A stretch of DNA of 64,000 nt from Streptomyces fradiae ATCC 10745 = DSM 40063 (GTDB lineage: Bacteria; Actinomycetota; Actinomycetes; Streptomycetales; Streptomycetaceae): NCBI RefSeq assembly GCF_008704425.1, contig NZ_CP023696.1, positions 4,318,501-4,382,500 of the forward strand, read 5' to 3'. The position numbers and the translations under genes were made by a program. How positions within the stretch are numbered: the stretch's first letter is position 1; each line of letters begins with the position of its first letter. Under the pieces are notes generated by a model. The model had not been told where the DNA came from. It was given only the letters and a program-made list of their open reading frames with translations, and ran no database searches. Positions 61,795 through 64,000 of the stretch are shown here, piece after piece.

Positions 61795-61890
61795 TGCGGT
61801 GCCTCGCGGGTGCCGGTCGGGCGGTGCCGGTCAGGTCGTCGTGCGGGTCGGGCCGTGCCGGTCAGGTCGTCGTGCCGGTCAGGCCGTGCC
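61795..61890. repeat. Tandem gtgccggtcaggtcgtcgtg repeats
   Basis: Three to four diverged copies of gtgccggtcaggtcgtcgtg(cgg), period about 30-40 nt, cover the interval between the pckA terminator and the 3' end of the next gene. The last copies overlap that gene's stop codon. Confidence 0.7.
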
Positions 61891-62271
61891 GACCAGGCCG
61901 GCCGCGTCCAGGGCCGCCGCGTGGGCGTCCATGCGCTCGGCGGCGAGGATGGCGGCGGCGGTGTCGGCGCGGGAGGCCGCGACGACCAGGGCGCGTCCGG
62001 CGAGGGTGTGGGCGCGGCGGTGGAGCGCGGGGGTGTCCGCGCCGGTCAGCCCGGCGTGCCGGGCGGGCGGGGCGCCGCGCAGCCGGGCCACCTGCCGGGC
62101 GATGCGCTCGGCCGCGGCGCGGTCGCCCAGCTCGTCGGTGACGGCGAGCAGCGCCGCCAGGTGCCCGGCGAGCTGGATGTCCAGCTCCTCCTCGCGGGAG
62201 CGGTGCGGGAACCGGCCGTGGTCGTCGTCGGCCGTCCGGTGGACCGACTTGGTGCGGATCGGTTCGTACAT
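61879..62271 (-). CDS. Conserved hypothetical helical protein
   Basis: This 130-residue soluble protein starts 'MYEPIRTKSVHRTADDDHGR' and is then almost wholly helical and Ala/Arg-rich (LAGHLAALLAVTDELGDRAAAERIARQVARL, RALVVAASRADTAAAILAAERMDAH). I recognise no family. AGGAGG about 8 nt before the ATG is partly held in a small hairpin. A TAGGAT box (62304-62309, minus strand) is a good -10 candidate. Confidence 0.7.
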   Translation of the reverse strand: MYEPIRTKSVHRTADDDHGRFPHRSREEELDIQLAGHLAALLAVTDELGDRAAAERIARQVARLRGAPPARHAGLTGADTPALHRRAHTLAGRALVVAASRADTAAAILAAERMDAHAAALDAAGLVGTA

Positions 62272-62279
62272 GGGGACGG

Positions 62280-62300
62280 CCTCCTGCTCTTGGACAGGAG
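62280..62300 (-). promoter_or_regulatory. Hairpin masking the ribosome-binding site
   Basis: In the mRNA, CTCCTG (62300-62295) can pair with CAGGAG (62286-62281), which contains most of the AGGAGG ribosome site (62285-62280). The stem is only 6 bp with an 8-nt loop. Confidence 0.4.
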
Positions 62301-62392
62301 ACCATCCTACATTGGAACCAGTCTAAAGTTGAGTTCGGGCCAAGGTTCGGGGCGCCGGGCCGCCGGGGTGCGGGGTGGGGCCGGCGGCGGCG

Positions 62393-63604
62393 TCAGTGCT
62401 GGCCGTAGCCGTCCAGGAAGGTGCCGATCCGGGTCACCGCGTCGACCAGCTCCGTGGTGTTCGGCAGCGTCACGATCCGGAAGTGGTCCGGCTCGTGCCA
62501 GTTGAAGCCCGTCCCGTGCACCACCATGATCTTCTCCGCGCGCAGCAGGTCGAGGACCATCTGCCGGTCGTCCTTGATCTTGTAGACCGCCGGGTCCAGG
62601 CGCGGGAACAGGTACAGCGCGCCCTTCGGCTTCACGCAGCTCACACCCGGGATGTCGATCAGCCGCTCGTACGCCGCGTTCCGCTGCTCCAGCAGCCGGC
62701 CGCCCGGCGCGACCAGCGCCTCTATCGACTGGCGGCCCTGCAGGGCGGCGGCGATAGCGTGCTGCGCCGGCATGTTGGCGCACAGGCGCATGTTGGCCAG
62801 GATCGTCAGGCCCTCGATGTACGAGGAGGCGTGCGCCTTGGGGCCGCACACCGCGAGCCAGCCGCTGCGGTAGCCGGCCACCCGGTAGTTCTTGGACATG
62901 CCGTTGAACGTCAGGCACAGCAGGTCCGGGGCGATCGCGGCGGTCGGGGTGTGGGTGGCGCCGTCGTAGAGGATCTTGTCGTAGATCTCGTCCGAGCACA
63001 CGACCAGGTTGTGGCGGCGGGCGATCTCGGTGAGGCCGCGCAGCATCTCGTCGTCGTAGACGGCGCCCGTCGGGTTGTTCGGGTTGATGATCACCAGTGC
63101 CTTGGTGCGGTCGGTGATCTTCCGCTCGATGTCGGCCAGGTCGGGCATCCAGTCGGACTGCTCGTCGCACCGGTAGTGCACCGGCGTACCGCCCGACAGG
63201 GCGACGGACGCCGTCCACAGCGGGTAGTCCGGGGCGGGCACCAGGACCTCGTCGCCGTCGTCCAGCAGCGCCTGCATCGCCATCTGGATCAGCTCGGAGA
63301 CGCCGTTGCCGAGGTAGACGTCCTCGACGGAGAGGTGGATGCCCTTGGTCTCGTAGTGGCTCATCACCGCCCGGCGCGCCGACAGCAGGCCCTTCGCGTC
63401 GCCGTACCCGTGGGCGTCGCGCAGGTTGCGCAGGACGTCCTCCAGGATGGCGGGCGGGCACTCGAAGCCGAAGGCGGCCGGGTTGCCCGTGTTGAGCTTC
63501 AGGATCCGGTGACCCGCCGCCTCCAGCCGCATCGCCTCGTCGAGCACCGGGCCGCGGATCTCGTAGCAGACGTTGGCGAGCTTCGTTGACTGGATGACCT
63601 GCAT
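62393..63604 (-). CDS. Class I/II PLP aminotransferase (AlaA-like)
   Basis: This 403-residue fold-type I aminotransferase has 'KLNTGNPAAFGF', 'YGDAKGLLSARRAV', 'IINPNNPTGAVYDDE', 'CSDEIYDKILYDG', and PLP-binding Lys in 'NGMSKNYRVAGYRSGW'. Opening 'STKLANVCYEIRGPV' and 'HRILKLNTGNPA' match the AlaA group, which makes alanine from pyruvate and glutamate (also valine-type activity). The ATG has no ribosome site; TAAGCT lies 6 nt upstream, so leaderless. The open frame continues past its stop as low-complexity sequence. Confidence 0.94.
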   Translation of the reverse strand: MQVIQSTKLANVCYEIRGPVLDEAMRLEAAGHRILKLNTGNPAAFGFECPPAILEDVLRNLRDAHGYGDAKGLLSARRAVMSHYETKGIHLSVEDVYLGNGVSELIQMAMQALLDDGDEVLVPAPDYPLWTASVALSGGTPVHYRCDEQSDWMPDLADIERKITDRTKALVIINPNNPTGAVYDDEMLRGLTEIARRHNLVVCSDEIYDKILYDGATHTPTAAIAPDLLCLTFNGMSKNYRVAGYRSGWLAVCGPKAHASSYIEGLTILANMRLCANMPAQHAIAAALQGRQSIEALVAPGGRLLEQRNAAYERLIDIPGVSCVKPKGALYLFPRLDPAVYKIKDDRQMVLDLLRAEKIMVVHGTGFNWHEPDHFRIVTLPNTTELVDAVTRIGTFLDGYGQH

Positions 63605-63777
63605 GCTCGGAGCTTACGGGCGCCCGGCGCCCGATGCCCCGTGTTTTGCGCCACGCCGCGTCCGGGTGCCGGGCGGTGCGGGGCCGCGTGGAGCTGCGTG
63701 GAGGCCGCCTGGGGCCGCGCGTGGGGGGCCGGCAAGGGCGGGTGGGTTTCCGGTGCGGGCGGGTAGGTTGGTCGCCC

Positions 63778-64000
63778 ATGTGGTCCTTGAGGAGCGTCGC
63801 CGGATGCAGGCGGCTGGGCGCTGTCGGCTCGGTCGGGGTGGCCCTGGGCGGATGGGCCGCCGGAAGCATGCCGGCCCGCGACCCGTGGGGCCTGTGGTTC
63901 GCGCGGGCGCAGGACACCGCGCGGCCCGGCGTGCTCCTCGCCCTGGCCGGGCTCACCCTCCTGGTCGTCGCCTGGTGGAGGTACGGCCGCCTCGTCGCCG
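63778..64000 (+). CDS. Start of a multi-TM protein, possible polyprenol-phosphomannose-dependent mannosyltransferase (3' truncated)
   Basis: 74 codons are visible before the window ends. The first ~25 residues hold a TM helix (GAVGSVGVALGGWAAGSMP), then 'ARDPWGLWFARAQ', then a second TM (VLLALAGLTLLVVAWWRYGR). The 'RDPWGLW' loop after TM1 and 'LVVAWWRYG' are what I recall from actinobacterial MptA/B-like GT-C mannosyltransferases. TAGGTT lies 8 nt before the ATG, so perhaps leaderless. Confidence 0.5.
   Translation, partial: MWSLRSVAGCRRLGAVGSVGVALGGWAAGSMPARDPWGLWFARAQDTARPGVLLALAGLTLLVVAWWRYGRLVA

Overview
The window is about 64 kb of very GC-rich, densely packed DNA. Third codon positions are almost always G or C, GTG starts are common, and the genes include a WhiJ-type HTH/DUF397 cassette, mycothiol S-conjugate amidase, an acyl-CoA carboxylase with a small epsilon subunit and an LAxTG sortase substrate. 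Together these point to a Streptomyces chromosome. From memory, the backbone order (phosphosugar mutase, purine nucleoside phosphorylase, LpdA, DeoR regulator, accA2, maf, pccE-pccB, birA, cya, GGDEF, hutH, L,D-transpeptidase, msrA, metB, ilvA, greA, mca, pckA) matches the SCO49xx stretch of S. coelicolor. I could not check this by alignment.

Layout. 0-2.5 kb holds the 3' end of a TPR-type regulator and a WhiJ-like cassette of an ATP-binding anti-sigma-like protein, a DUF5753 HTH protein and a DUF397 protein. 2.6-6.4 kb carries small accessory genes: a cupin, a secreted I36-like protein, a lipoprotein, a DUF3291 protein and a PH-domain membrane protein. 6.5-13.2 kb has sugar-phosphate and nucleoside metabolism, the quinone reductase LpdA and a DeoR-type repressor. 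13.3-17.8 kb looks acquired: an IS5-type transposase remnant, a GT1 glycosyltransferase, an MmyB-type regulator, a small membrane protein and a TetR regulator, closed by a 23-nt minisatellite. 17.9-24.5 kb is the acyl-CoA carboxylase block (accA2, maf, pccE, pccB, birA); both carboxylase control regions carry the same inverted repeat. 24.9-32.6 kb has adenylate cyclase, a crotonase, a GAF-GGDEF diguanylate cyclase, hutH, a sortase substrate and an L,D-transpeptidase lipoprotein.

32.8-40.4 kb is mostly accessory: a leucine-rich 23-residue repeat protein with an apparent frameshift, a helical companion, msrA, and three paralogous proteins grouped around an M48 metalloprotease. 40.6-49.7 kb returns to core genes: metB, a sigma-like/TM pair, a MarR regulator, ilvA, a DrrAB-like ABC exporter, greA, a DUF4307 protein and mca.

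The most interesting segment is 49.8-54.4 kb, a four-gene minus-strand operon. It encodes a Nudix/winged-helix (NrtR-like) regulator, an MTAN/PNP-family nucleosidase, a 658-residue four-TM protein and a 179-residue four-TM SLATT-like protein. The nucleosidase and the 658-residue protein share a short near-identical motif, and their genes overlap by 4 nt. I read this as a candidate nucleotide-dependent conflict (antiphage-like) system. 54.7-64 kb carries a DUF255 thioredoxin-like protein, an HTH/SDR pair, a hemolysin-III-like protein, GTP-dependent PEP carboxykinase, a small protein, an alanine-type aminotransferase and the start of a membrane protein.

Regulation. Many genes lack a Shine-Dalgarno sequence and instead have a TANNNT box 6-8 nt before the start codon, as expected for leaderless transcripts. 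Strong intrinsic hairpins separate most convergent pairs. I saw no rRNA, tRNA or CRISPR array.
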